The notes beneath the pieces are model-generated. The model was not told where the DNA came from and made no database searches. It saw only the letters and a list, made by a program, of their open reading frames with translations. The translations under genes were made by a program, and so were the position numbers. From positions 38,147 through 102,146 of the forward strand of contig CAIVKC010000061.1 of NCBI GenBank assembly GCA_903906365.1: a DNA stretch of 64,000 bases. The letters run 5' to 3'. The first letter of the stretch is position 1; the number at the start of each line of letters is the position of its first letter. Positions 42,980 to 52,140 of the stretch are shown here, piece after piece. The DNA comes from an uncultured Bacteroidota bacterium. GTDB lineage: Bacteria; Bacteroidota; Bacteroidia; Chitinophagales; Chitinophagaceae.

Positions 42980-43795
42980 TCAGTATTGTTCGAGCTCACT
43001 GGGGAAATCCCTTGATTTGACATCCTGAATATATTGCTGCACCGCACCGGTAACCAGTTCGTTCATGTTGAGGTATTGGCGAAGGAACCGTGGTTTGAAC
43101 TCCGTATTGATGCCCAGCATATCATGCATAACCAGGACCTGGCCGTCCGTATATTTTCCGGCACCAATCCCGATGGTGGGTATATGAAGGCTTTCTGAAA
43201 CCTCCCTGGCCAGGGTGGCGGGGATTTTTTCCAGCACGATTCCAAAACATCCGGCTTCCTGCAGCTGCATGGCATCCCTTTTTAGTTTTTCGGCTTCCGC
43301 CTCTTCTCGGGCCCTGACCGTATAGGTGCCAAATTTATAGATGGATTGGGGAGTCAGTCCCAGGTGACCCATAACCGGTACCCCTGCAGCGATGATCCTT
43401 TTGACCGATTCCAGAACCTCTTCTCCTCCCTCCAGTTTAACGGCATGGGCCCCGGTTTCCTTCATAATGCGGAATGCAGAGACGAGGGCCTCCTTGGAAT
43501 TGGACTGGTAGGATCCAAACGGCATATCTACCACCACCAGGCTGCGGCTTACTCCCCGGATTACGGAAGCGGCATGGTAAATCATCTGGTCCAGGGTGAT
43601 GGGAAGTGTCGTTTCATGACCGGCCATCACATTGGAGGCTGAATCACCCACCAGTATTACATCGATGCCTGCCGCGTCAAAAATCCGCGCGAAGGAATAA
43701 TCATAGGCGGTAATCATGGAAATCTTTTCCCCCTTTTGTTTCATCTTTTCCAGGGTATGGGTGGTTACCTTCTTTATATCGGTATGAATGGACAT
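42980..43795 (-). CDS. panB: 3-methyl-2-oxobutanoate hydroxymethyltransferase
   Basis: Transfers a hydroxymethyl group from 5,10-methylene-tetrahydrofolate to 2-oxoisovalerate, forming ketopantoate, the first step of pantothenate and CoA synthesis. 271 residues with the family signature [21 protein letters not shown] and [23 protein letters not shown]. Further motifs are [18 protein letters not shown] and [11 protein letters not shown], with metal-binding Asp and Glu in place. The C-terminal [25 protein letters not shown] is also typical. It is a single gene; panC and panD are not in the window. Confidence 0.98.
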   Translation of the reverse strand: MSIHTDIKKVTTHTLEKMKQKGEKISMITAYDYSFARIFDAAGIDVILVGDSASNVMAGHETTLPITLDQMIYHAASVIRGVSRSLVVVDMPFGSYQSNSKEALVSAFRIMKETGAHAVKLEGGEEVLESVKRIIAAGVPVMGHLGLTPQSIYKFGTYTVRAREEAEAEKLKRDAMQLQEAGCFGIVLEKIPATLAREVSESLHIPTIGIGAGKYTDGQVLVMHDMLGINTEFKPRFLRQYLNMNELVTGAVQQYIQDVKSRDFPSELEQY

Positions 43796-43968
43796 GGCGG
43801 GACATCTTTATTTGGGTAAAATAAACAGGAAGCGACTCAGAAGAGAATATGGCTCTGCATTAGAATAAAACATACCCGGTATCTCCGCGCCTTTCAGGAG
43901 AACCTTTTGGACAGCTAAGGTAAGCAATCCGGGAAATAATCAACAACCCGGCCTGGGGGCGGCCGCAT

Positions 43969-44892
43969 TCAGGCCCTGTCCGCAAGGAGGGAAGGATCCT
44001 TTTTTTTCAGTTCTTCGTACAGGTTCTGGATCAGTCCGTCGGCAAGGCCTATTTTCGGAACAAATATTTCATTGGCATTGGCCCATCTCATTACGTTGAT
44101 GTATATGAGGAGGGCGGGCACGATTACATCCGCCCTGTCTTCGCGCATTTTATAAGCGCGCATTCTTTCTTCCACCGAAAAGCTGCCTAGTTCCTTGTGG
44201 TAGTCCTTGAGCAGGTCAAGCGGCAGGCTTTTACCATCCTTTCTTTTGGAAAGGGAAAAAACCTTGTTAATGTTTCCGCCTGAACCAATGGCTACCATAT
44301 CGTTGTAATGCCCTTTGGTTTCCCGCTTAATGTATTCTTTCATCAACAGCCATTGTTCCTCTTTGACCTGGTTTTTGAGCAGGCGGATGGTGCCAATATT
44401 GAAGGACTCCTTGAAAATGAGCTTGTTTTCTGCAAAAAAGGTGAGTTCGGTGCTTCCACCCCCGACGTCAATGTATAGATAGGAGTTGGATTTATCCAAA
44501 TTTTCGGCAATGTGATTTTCATATATAAACGCCGCTTCCTCTCCACCGCTGATGACTTCGATCTGAATGCCCGTTTCCTCCCTGACATGGTCTATGATAT
44601 ATTGGGCATTGACGGCATCCCGCATGGCGGAAGTAGCCGCGGCCTTCAGGTATTTAACCTCATAGGCATCCAACAGGCAGCGGTAGGCTTTGATGGTATT
44701 AACGATCATCCGTGTTTTGCGCGGGGATATTTCCTTTTGATCGAACACCTCGAAACCAAGCCGGAGGGGGACACGCACCAGGTTCACCTTATTGAATTCG
44801 GTTCGACCGTTGTTTTCAGTCACATCGGAAATCAGCAGTCGGGCGGCGTTACTTCCAATATCAATAGCTCCAAGTCTCATGTGTGGGTTCAT
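43969..44892 (-). CDS. ppx: Ppx/GppA-family exopolyphosphatase
   Basis: 307 residues of the short, catalytic-domain-only type. Motifs of the ASKHA fold: LGAIDIGSNAARLLI (phosphate loop 1), SGGEEAAFIYEN, YIDVGGGSTELTFF (phosphate loop 2) and IGSGGNINKVF. It removes phosphate from polyphosphate chains or pppGpp. It begins 8 nt after the ppk stop on the same strand, so maker and degrader of polyphosphate form an operon. Start is ATG 44892 or the internal ATG at 44880 (MRLGAIDIGSN). Confidence 0.94.
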   Translation of the reverse strand: MNPHMRLGAIDIGSNAARLLISDVTENNGRTEFNKVNLVRVPLRLGFEVFDQKEISPRKTRMIVNTIKAYRCLLDAYEVKYLKAAATSAMRDAVNAQYIIDHVREETGIQIEVISGGEEAAFIYENHIAENLDKSNSYLYIDVGGGSTELTFFAENKLIFKESFNIGTIRLLKNQVKEEQWLLMKEYIKRETKGHYNDMVAIGSGGNINKVFSLSKRKDGKSLPLDLLKDYHKELGSFSVEERMRAYKMREDRADVIVPALLIYINVMRWANANEIFVPKIGLADGLIQNLYEELKKKDPSLLADRA

Positions 44893-44900
44893 TTTTAAGC

Positions 44901-47045
44901 CTAGACCCCCGGACTCACTTCCTGACCCAATTCAACCATGGGAGCGGCTGGTACAAGTGTATCCGCGGTCCTTGCGTTTTTTTGACTCAGGTAATGGTAG
45001 ATTTCGATCTGGGACCTGATTTTCCGTTGGGTATGATCCCGTTTATAAAAATTGCTTAAATCGTTGTCAAGCCAGCGGGCCTTGACATTATCGGCAAACT
45101 GAATCCGCAGGATTTCCTTTAATTCCTGTTGAATGGAAGGATCCAGCACCGGACAGGTCACTTCCACACGATGATCCAGGTTCCTGACCATCCAGTCGGC
45201 CGAAGATATATAAACTTTTTCTTTACCGCAGTTATGAAAGATAAATACCCTGGCATGTTCCAGGTATTCGTCCAGGATGCTGATGGCCTCTATGGGTTTG
45301 ACAAATTTCTTGTTGTCAGAGAGCAGGCAGTAGATCCCGCGGACAACCAGTTTAATTTCCACCCCCGCGGTGGCCGCATCGTATAATTTGTAGATGAGCT
45401 CCTCATCGCTGATAGAATTCATTTTGAGCGTAATGGAGGCTGGCTTGCCGAGTTTGGCATACTTTATTTCACGGGTGATCATTTTGAGCAATTCCCTGCG
45501 CAACAGGATGGGGCAGGGGATTAGGGTCTTACATGCTTTGAGCTGGGATGGTCCTTCTTTCCATTTTTCCAGGTAATTGAAAATCCGGTTCACATCTGCC
45601 ATGATATTTCTGTTGGAAGTAAGCAGGCAGTGGTCTCCGTAAACGGTGGCCGTCTTTTCATTGAGATTGCCCGTACTGACAAATCCATAATGGATCGTTC
45701 GGTTATTGAGCCTTTTTTTGATCAGACAAATCTTGGCATGGACCTTTGTGTTTGGAATTCCAATCAGCACCTTGACTCCCTCGTCTTCCAGCCTTTCCTT
45801 CCATTCCAGATTGGCTTCCTCGTCAAAACGGGCCCTCAATTCAAGCATAACGGTGACGTGTTTGCCATTGCGCACCGCATTGATGAGTGCATTGATGACT
45901 TTGGAATTGGAAGCGATCCGGTAGGCGGTTACCTTGATGGCAGTCACATTGGGGTCGATGGCCGCTTCCCGCAACAAATCTATCACCGGATTAAAGGAAT
46001 GGTAGGGAAAATGCAACATGACATCCTGGTCGAGCACCACATCGGTGACCCGGGGCGCCTTCAGCAGCAGAGGATGAACAAAGGGTTTTTTGCGTTGCCC
46101 TTTTCGGGAAAACACGTCCGGAAAATCCATGAAATGCCTGAAGTTATGAATGCGTCCGCCCGGGATCAGATTTCCCTTCTTGGTTAAACTCAGCCTCCTG
46201 ATCAGGTATTCCAGCAGACCGGCATCCATTTCCTTGTCATATACGAACCTGACGGGTTTACCCCGGCGACGGTTTTTCAGCCCCTTCTCGATTTTCTGAA
46301 TCAGGGTGGTGGAGATATCATTGTCTATGTCAATTTCAGCGTCCCTGGTTACCTTAAAAATCCAGGATTCGTATTTGTCATAACCAAAATAGGCAAAAAT
46401 GCTGCGTAGGTTATAACGAATGATGTCTTCCAGCAGCAGGATATGTTGCTCCCCGGGTTTAACCGCAGGAAGCTGCGTAAACCGCCCCAGGGCCTTGCTG
46501 GGTACTTCGATCAGGGCGTATTTGCGTTTCATTGATCCGTCCCGGCGGGATAGGACCACCCCCAGATAAATGGATTTATCCCTCAGGAAGGGGAATTGCG
46601 GAATGCTTTCAATCATCAAGGGGATGATATGTGAGCGGACCTCCTCCTCAAAGTAATTTTGAACGAATTTTTGTTCTTCCTTGCTGAGCTGCCTTTCGTT
46701 GACCAAGAATACTTTCTCCTTTTCCAGATCCCTGCGTATTCCCTCCCAGATGGCATTGAATTCCCCCTGCTGCTGAAGCACAATGGATTGAATTTCATCC
46801 AGTATCTTTGCGGGAGCCAGCTCCAGATGCATATTGATCTTTGATTTTCCGCTGTATTCCATCATCCTTTTTAGGGTGGCGACCCGGACCCTGAAAAATT
46901 CATCCATATTGTTGGAAAAAATTCCCAGGAAACGAATTCTTTCCCGGAGTGGCACGGTGGGGTCTGCAGCTTCCTGGAGAACACGGGCGTTGAAAGATAA
47001 CCAGCTGATATCCCGGACGATGGTTCTGCGTTTCATATCTACCAT
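44901..47045 (-). CDS. ppk1: Polyphosphate kinase 1
   Basis: Makes inorganic polyphosphate from ATP. 714 residues. N domain RDISWLSFNARVLQEAADPTVPLRERIRFLGIFSNNMDEFF; then the head domain. The two catalytic histidines are seen in PNTKVHAKICLIKKR and DWMVRNLDHRVEVTCPV, with conserved EANLEWKERLEDEGVKV and STGNLNEKTATVYGDH. Start is ATG 47045 or 47036 (MKRRTIVRDISW). It is first in the ppk-ppx pair. A TTACTTTG near the start is one base off the -7 consensus, so I do not call a promoter. Confidence 0.97.
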   Translation of the reverse strand: MVDMKRRTIVRDISWLSFNARVLQEAADPTVPLRERIRFLGIFSNNMDEFFRVRVATLKRMMEYSGKSKINMHLELAPAKILDEIQSIVLQQQGEFNAIWEGIRRDLEKEKVFLVNERQLSKEEQKFVQNYFEEEVRSHIIPLMIESIPQFPFLRDKSIYLGVVLSRRDGSMKRKYALIEVPSKALGRFTQLPAVKPGEQHILLLEDIIRYNLRSIFAYFGYDKYESWIFKVTRDAEIDIDNDISTTLIQKIEKGLKNRRRGKPVRFVYDKEMDAGLLEYLIRRLSLTKKGNLIPGGRIHNFRHFMDFPDVFSRKGQRKKPFVHPLLLKAPRVTDVVLDQDVMLHFPYHSFNPVIDLLREAAIDPNVTAIKVTAYRIASNSKVINALINAVRNGKHVTVMLELRARFDEEANLEWKERLEDEGVKVLIGIPNTKVHAKICLIKKRLNNRTIHYGFVSTGNLNEKTATVYGDHCLLTSNRNIMADVNRIFNYLEKWKEGPSQLKACKTLIPCPILLRRELLKMITREIKYAKLGKPASITLKMNSISDEELIYKLYDAATAGVEIKLVVRGIYCLLSDNKKFVKPIEAISILDEYLEHARVFIFHNCGKEKVYISSADWMVRNLDHRVEVTCPVLDPSIQQELKEILRIQFADNVKARWLDNDLSNFYKRDHTQRKIRSQIEIYHYLSQKNARTADTLVPAAPMVELGQEVSPGV

Positions 47046-47293
47046 TTATACCCAGTTTGGCACAAAGTAAACTAAGTGGTTGGGAACGTTAAATTATGAA
47101 ATTATTACCAAGGGTCCGCTTTCGGTTGCCCTGGTTGGCCCGAAATGGGGCCAGCCAGGAGGGGCCCGGGCTTTAACCGGCTGGTACTTTTCCCTTTCGA
47201 TCGGATTTATACCTTCGGAAGGCTGGAATAATGGGGGGAACCGGGGAAATCCGGGCTTTCCGGGAACCCAAAAGGGGCCAAGATGTGCCATAA

Positions 47294-47307
47294 TTCACAA
47301 TTGTGAA
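47294..47307. promoter_or_regulatory. 14-bp palindrome upstream of the rpmB promoter (possible operator)
   Basis: TTCACAATTGTGAA is a perfect palindrome 30 nt before the -33 element of rpmB. It lies in the 345-nt divergent region between ppk and rpmB, whose left half is GC-rich and has only overlapping spurious ORFs on both strands. Confidence 0.35.
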
Positions 47308-47336
47308 CAAGCTTCCTTAAAAAACTTTGAATTCTT

Positions 47337-47367
47337 TTTGCTAATTCAATGGATTTAACGACCTTTG
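47337..47367 (+). promoter_or_regulatory. Promoter of the rpmB-rpmG-DUF4295 operon
   Basis: TTTG at 47337-47340, exactly 19 nt, then GACCTTTG at 47360-47367. This fits TTTG-N19-TAnnTTTG with one mismatch (G for T at the first base). Transcription would start about 15 nt before the rpmB ATG. Confidence 0.7.
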
Positions 47368-47389
47368 CCGTCCTAAATTTTCACCAATC

Positions 47390-47626
47390 ATGGCCAGAGT
47401 ATGTCAGATAACAGGTAAGCATCCGGTGTCGGGAAACAGTGTTTCTCACTCCAATATCAAGACCAAACGGAGGTTCTTACCCAATTTGCAGACAAAACGT
47501 TTTTTTCTCGCCGAGGAAGACAAGTGGATAACCCTTAAAGTTTCCACTGAAGGACTGCGCACCATCAACAAAAATGGTCTCATGAGCGTAGTTAAGCAAT
47601 TAAGGGCAGAAGGCGAAAAAATTTAA
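47390..47626 (+). CDS. rpmB: 50S ribosomal protein L28
   Basis: 78 residues, cytoplasmic, part of the large ribosomal subunit. [21 protein letters not shown] then [18 protein letters not shown] is the L28 signature, and the C-terminal [20 protein letters not shown] agrees. Length is normal for Bacteroidota. First gene of the operon rpmB-rpmG-DUF4295, 22 nt before rpmG, behind a near-consensus promoter. Confidence 0.98.
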   Translation: MARVCQITGKHPVSGNSVSHSNIKTKRRFLPNLQTKRFFLAEEDKWITLKVSTEGLRTINKNGLMSVVKQLRAEGEKI

Positions 47627-47648
47627 TTTATTCTAAACCATCCATATT

Positions 47649-47831
47649 ATGGCAAAGAAAGGCAGCAGGGTTCAAGTAATTCTGGAATGTACAGAGCACA
47701 AAGCGAGCGGTAAACCCGGCACCAGCCGATATATTACCACCAAGAACAAGAAGAACACTCCCGAAAGACTGGAGCTGAAGAAACTGAACCCGATCTTAAA
47801 AAGAGTGACAGTTCATAAAGAAATCAAGTAA
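47649..47831 (+). CDS. rpmG: 50S ribosomal protein L33
   Basis: 60 residues: [18 protein letters not shown], then [28 protein letters not shown], the L33 signature. Only one cysteine is present, so it is the zinc-free type. Second gene of the ribosomal operon; the DUF4295 gene follows after 88 nt. Confidence 0.97.
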   Translation: MAKKGSRVQVILECTEHKASGKPGTSRYITTKNKKNTPERLELKKLNPILKRVTVHKEIK

Positions 47832-47919
47832 TGTGCCAACCGGCCGGTACCCGTGGGCAACAGCCTGCTTAGGTTTCCGGAACAGAAGGTACACTTTTTA
47901 ACATTTTCAAATCATTCTC

Positions 47920-48090
47920 ATGGCAAAGCAAGCGAAAACCGCTATCAAAAAAGACGCAAAAGCTGCCGCTGATGCTAAAAACTGGACTAAAGTGATCAGG
48001 GCTGTACGCAGTCCCAAAACAGGCGCCTATACTTTCAAGGAGGCCATTGTACACAAAGACAAGATCAAGGACTTTTTGGCTCAAAAATAA
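47920..48090 (+). CDS. DUF4295 family small basic protein
   Basis: Below the length limit of the ORF track. The frame ATG 47920 to TAA 48088-48090 encodes 56 residues: MAKQAKTAIKKDAKAAADAK, then KVIRAVRSPKTGAYTFKEAI and KDKIKDFLAQK. It is highly basic with a short repeat-like Lys/Ala N-terminus. In Bacteroidota this family lies behind rpmB and rpmG, so association with the ribosome is likely. A terminator follows 24 nt later, ending the operon before ftsY. Confidence 0.9.
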   Translation: MAKQAKTAIKKDAKAAADAKNWTKVIRAVRSPKTGAYTFKEAIVHKDKIKDFLAQK

Positions 48091-48114
48091 TCCATTGGGT
48101 ATGTAAGATATAAG

Positions 48115-48145
48115 AGCTGTCTCCGCAAGAGGCAGCTTTTGTTGT
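48115..48145 (+). terminator. Terminator of the ribosomal operon
   Basis: AGCTG-T-CTC-CGCAA-GAG-G-CAGCT forms a stem with one internal mismatch, followed by TTTTGTTGTTT. It separates the DUF4295 gene from ftsY. Confidence 0.8.
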
Positions 48146-48228
48146 TTACCGCCTGGTTTTATGCGGTTTGAATTTGAGTACATGCATCATTTTTTTCACC
48201 TAAAATTGACCTGATCAAGGTTAAACAT

Positions 48229-49197
48229 ATGGGAATCTTCGATAAGATATTTGGAAAAAAAGAAAAGGAAAGCCTTGACCAGGGATTACAAAAGACCAAA
48301 GAGGGTTTTTTGTCTAAGATTGCCAAAGCCATTGCCGGAAAAAGCACCGTGGATGAAGAAGTACTGGATTCCCTGGAGGAGGCACTGGTAGGCGCGGATG
48401 TGGGTATAGAAACCACGGTCAGTATCATCGAGCGAATTGAAAAGCGGGTGGCCCGGGATAAATACATGCACACTGCTGACCTCAACAGAATCCTGCAGGA
48501 AGAAATGGAAGCCATGCTGACGGAGGCACCTGAGAAATCATACCGGAATTTTGAAATTCCCTCCGGGGCAAAACCCTATGTGATCCTGGTGGTGGGTGTC
48601 AATGGGGTGGGGAAAACCACTACCATCGGTAAACTGGCCTACAATTTCAAAAAAGCAGGCAAGTCGGTACTGCTCGGGGCAGCGGATACCTTCCGTGCCG
48701 CGGCTGTCGATCAGCTCACCATCTGGAGTGACAGGGTGGGGGTACCCATCGTGAAACAGGGCATGGGGGCCGACCCCGGCGCGGTGGCCTTTGATACCGT
48801 TCAAAGCGGAATATCCCGGGGGGTGGATGTGGTAATTATTGACACGGCAGGCCGCCTGCACAATAAGGCCTACCTGATGGAAGAACTGAGTAAAATCAAC
48901 CGGGTTATAAAAAAACTCATGCCGGAGGCGCCACAGGAAGTGCTGCTGGTGCTGGACGGCTCCACTGGCCAGAATGCCCTGGAGCAGGCCAGGCAGTTTA
49001 CGGCTGCCACCCAGGTGACCGCCCTGGCAATTACCAAACTGGACGGAACGGCCAAAGGGGGCGTGGTCATAGCGATCGCCAACCAGTTCCATATTCCGGT
49101 AAAATTCATCGGGGTAGGAGAGCAAATGGAAAACCTGCTTGTTTTTGATAAACATGAATTTGTGGAAAGTCTCTTCAGCCTGGAGAAAAAACCCTAG
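48229..49197 (+). CDS. ftsY: Signal recognition particle receptor FtsY
   Basis: Docks ribosome-nascent chain-SRP complexes at the membrane. 322 residues with a short N-terminal basic region (no long acidic A domain, common in Bacteroidota). The NG domain has G1 VVGVNGVGKTTTIGKLA (about 118-134), DTFRAAAVDQL, DTAGRLHNKAYLMEEL (G3), TKLDGTAKGGV (G4) and FIGVGEQMENLLVF. Start ATG 48229. It lies 138 nt behind the DUF4295 gene, beyond the terminator. Confidence 0.98.
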   Translation: MGIFDKIFGKKEKESLDQGLQKTKEGFLSKIAKAIAGKSTVDEEVLDSLEEALVGADVGIETTVSIIERIEKRVARDKYMHTADLNRILQEEMEAMLTEAPEKSYRNFEIPSGAKPYVILVVGVNGVGKTTTIGKLAYNFKKAGKSVLLGAADTFRAAAVDQLTIWSDRVGVPIVKQGMGADPGAVAFDTVQSGISRGVDVVIIDTAGRLHNKAYLMEELSKINRVIKKLMPEAPQEVLLVLDGSTGQNALEQARQFTAATQVTALAITKLDGTAKGGVVIAIANQFHIPVKFIGVGEQMENLLVFDKHEFVESLFSLEKKP

Positions 49198-49434
49198 ATA
49201 CTTTTCGCCTGCCCTGAAGACCGGCCATTCTGTCCGTGCTGTCAATGCAGCTTATAACAGGAGGGCTCTTTATTGAAAAGGGCTTAATCTGCCCCCCCTT
49301 AGGAGGTTCCTTTGCTGTTAAATTACCTTCGACACTTCCCCTGTTAATCAACCCACACCATTACCGCCTGCAGACCGGCCCTGTCATAGCGGTATGTTCG
49401 TCGCATCATTTCGGAGTATGGTCTCATTTACCGG

Positions 49435-49463
49435 TTTGTTTCGGATTTCACGGACTAGTTTTG
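49435..49463 (+). promoter_or_regulatory. Probable promoter of the second outer-membrane barrel gene
   Basis: TTTG at 49435-49438 and a perfect TAGTTTTG at 49456-49463. The gap is 17 nt rather than 19. It lies 20 nt before the ATG at 49484. Confidence 0.5.
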
Positions 49464-49483
49464 ATCCCTGACAAACAAAATGT

Positions 49484-52102
49484 ATGAAAAAGATTTTCTT
49501 TCTTTCCCCGATTCTACTGTTATGCATGGCCCTTTCAGCGCAACCTCCCGGCCCTATGCCCGGGTCTGCGGGCGGCCCGGGTGGGTCCATGGCCAATATC
49601 GGTCATCTCTTTGGTAAGATTACCGATACGGCAGGCAGACCGATGGCAGATGTAAGTGTCCTGCTGATGCAGTCCAAAGCCGATACCGTCACACACCGGA
49701 AAAAAGAGATTCTGCTCAAGGGTATGACCACCAAGGCAAACGGAGAGTTCAGCTTTGAGGATCTTCCCCTTTTTGGACCGCTCAAGCTAAAGATATCCTC
49801 TTCCGGCTACAATCCCCTTGACCTGTCAGTGGGTTTTGTTTCCGCAATGCCCGGTGGTAAAACAGCCCGCCCCGGATCGGCTGCCATGCCCTCTGCAGAC
49901 AAGGACCTGGGTAATATCCGCCTTTCAGCCAGCGTAATGCAACTGCAGACTGTCACCGTAACGGCCAGCAAGCCAACCCTTAGGATGGACATCGATAAAA
50001 AAGTATATAACGTGGAGAAAGATATCGTCAATGCAGGCGGAACCGCACTGGATGTCATGAAAAATGTACCTTCCGTGAATGTGGATATTGACGGAAATGT
50101 TACCCTTCGCAATGCAGCTCCGCAACTCTATGTGGACGGAAGGCCTACTACCCTGACCCTTGACCAGATACCGGCAGATGCCATTGAAACGGTGGAAGTG
50201 ATCACCAACCCTTCGGCCAAATATGATGCCTCCGGGGGAGGGGCAGGTATACTCAACATCGTTTTGAAGAAAAACCGCAAAACCGGCTATAACGGCAGTG
50301 TCCGTGCCGGAGTGGATAAATACGGCGCCCTGAATGGCGGCGGTGATTTCAGCGTACGGCAGGGTAAATTCAATGTAACGGCAAGTGCTAATTTGAACCA
50401 GATGAACGGAAAGACGAACGGGGTCACCGACCGGCTCAACCTGACGGAGACCCCCGAAACTTCCATTCACCAGACCAATTACGACCGAAATAAAGGGGAG
50501 TTTATTTTTGGCAGATTCGGGGTTGATTATTTTGCTACCAACCGAAACACTTTTTCTCTGACCGGTTTTAAGGTTCACGGGGAATTCAAACCGACCTCCA
50601 TGCTGGATATTACCACCGACAGCCTGTTCAGCAATTCGGTGACCTCCGCCTTCAGCCAGCGCAATACCCTCACCAACCGGGTCTTCAACGGAGGAGGTTT
50701 TACTGCCGGGTTCAAACACATTTTCCCCAAAAAAGGGGAGGAACTTACAGCAGATGCGTCCTTTTTCCAGGGGAAAAGCGACAACAATTCCCTGTATACC
50801 ACCCATTATTTTTCAAACGGTCCGCAGAGCAGCATTTCGGGTACGGGGCTCCAGCAGATTATTGGATATGGAAGCGACAAGAACCTGGTCATGCAGGCCG
50901 ATTACACCAACCCGCTCAGTGCGAACACCAAACTGGAAGCCGGTATCAGGTCTGCCATCCGCAGCAGGGTAACCAATAACGATAATTACCTCTTTAATGA
51001 TTCCAGCGGAGCTTATCTCCTGGTCCCAGCCGCTTCCACCAATTACTCCAACAATGATAACGTATATGCGGCTTACGCGAGCCTGAGCAGTTCCATTCGC
51101 CAATTTGGTTACAAACTGGGTCTGCGTGCGGAAAGTTCCAACTATTCCGGTCAGCTGGCCGAAGTGAAGACTCCCTTCCACAACAGCTACCCGGTCAGTT
51201 TATTCCCTTCGGTCTTTCTCAGCCAGAAACTGGCTTCACGCCAGGAGCTCCAGCTCAGCCTGACCCGAAGAATCAACCGGCCGAATTTTTTCCAGCTCAT
51301 CCCTTACACAGATTACTCAGACAGCCTCAATATCACCAGGGGCAATCCGGCGCTGGTGCCCGAATTTACCTGGTCGGCGGAATTTTCCTACCTGAAGACC
51401 TTCAGCGGCAACAATACTTTCCTGGCTTCCGCTTACTATAAAAGGACGGATAACCTGATCACCCGGTATCTGGATACGGCCTATAATGCGGTTTCCGGTA
51501 AACAGGATTTTATCAATACCTATGAAAATGCACTAAGCAGTACAACCATGGGGGCGGAGCTCACTTCCCAGAACAGCCTGGCCAGCTGGCTGGATATCAG
51601 CACCAATATCAATGTTTATAATTCGAGGATCAATACATCCAATATAAGCGGGCAGTCGCAGCAACCGCTCTGGAGCTGGTTTGGAAAGTTCAACAGCACC
51701 TTTAAGCTGCCCGCCAAATTTACCCTGCAGCTGACAGCCCTCTACCAGTCAAAGACAAACCTGCCGGTCAGCAATGGGGGCGGGGGAATGGGCGGACCTC
51801 CCAATATGCAGAGCCAGAGTGCCTCCCAGGGATACATCAGGTCCTTTTACGGGGTTGATATCGCTGTTAAAAAGACCTTCCTCAAAAATGATGCGGCCTC
51901 TGTTTCCTTGAGTGTGGGCGATCTGTTCCGGACCCGCAAATCTGACCAGTATTCCTACAGCAGCTTCTTCATACAGGATTACAGCCGGCTGCGTGATCCG
52001 CAGATGGTCAGACTCAATGTTGCTTACCGGTTTGGAAAGATGGATGTGAATTTATTCAAACGCAAAAGTCAGGGAACCGGGGAAAACGGCGCGGATATGT
52101 AA
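49484..52102 (+). CDS. Outer-membrane beta-barrel protein with N-terminal carboxypeptidase-regulatory-like domain, copy 2
   Basis: 872 residues, same architecture as the protein at 25437-28133. A signal peptide (MKKIFFLSPILLLCMALSAQ), a Pro/Gly/Met-rich linker and the domain NIGHLFGKITDTAGRPMADV come first. Plug-like motifs are near-identical to copy 1 (DKKVYNVEKDIVNAGGTALDV, PQLYVDGRPTTLTLDQIPAD, NPSAKYDASGGGAGILNIVLKKNRK). The barrel ends VRLNVAYRFGKMDVNLFKRK. It has no close SusD-like partner. It converges on the DUF5916 gene with only 38 nt between stops. Cargo unknown. Confidence 0.88.
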   Translation: MKKIFFLSPILLLCMALSAQPPGPMPGSAGGPGGSMANIGHLFGKITDTAGRPMADVSVLLMQSKADTVTHRKKEILLKGMTTKANGEFSFEDLPLFGPLKLKISSSGYNPLDLSVGFVSAMPGGKTARPGSAAMPSADKDLGNIRLSASVMQLQTVTVTASKPTLRMDIDKKVYNVEKDIVNAGGTALDVMKNVPSVNVDIDGNVTLRNAAPQLYVDGRPTTLTLDQIPADAIETVEVITNPSAKYDASGGGAGILNIVLKKNRKTGYNGSVRAGVDKYGALNGGGDFSVRQGKFNVTASANLNQMNGKTNGVTDRLNLTETPETSIHQTNYDRNKGEFIFGRFGVDYFATNRNTFSLTGFKVHGEFKPTSMLDITTDSLFSNSVTSAFSQRNTLTNRVFNGGGFTAGFKHIFPKKGEELTADASFFQGKSDNNSLYTTHYFSNGPQSSISGTGLQQIIGYGSDKNLVMQADYTNPLSANTKLEAGIRSAIRSRVTNNDNYLFNDSSGAYLLVPAASTNYSNNDNVYAAYASLSSSIRQFGYKLGLRAESSNYSGQLAEVKTPFHNSYPVSLFPSVFLSQKLASRQELQLSLTRRINRPNFFQLIPYTDYSDSLNITRGNPALVPEFTWSAEFSYLKTFSGNNTFLASAYYKRTDNLITRYLDTAYNAVSGKQDFINTYENALSSTTMGAELTSQNSLASWLDISTNINVYNSRINTSNISGQSQQPLWSWFGKFNSTFKLPAKFTLQLTALYQSKTNLPVSNGGGGMGGPPNMQSQSASQGYIRSFYGVDIAVKKTFLKNDAASVSLSVGDLFRTRKSDQYSYSSFFIQDYSRLRDPQMVRLNVAYRFGKMDVNLFKRKSQGTGENGADM

Positions 52103-52140
52103 GCATTCCCGGATAGAAAACAGGCGCCGCTTTGATGGCA

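Noticed and set aside
47080-47358. Overlapping ORFs on both strands upstream of rpmB
   Set aside because: They arise from GC-rich intergenic sequence, are mutually exclusive on opposite strands, and resemble no protein family. The promoter lies at their end.
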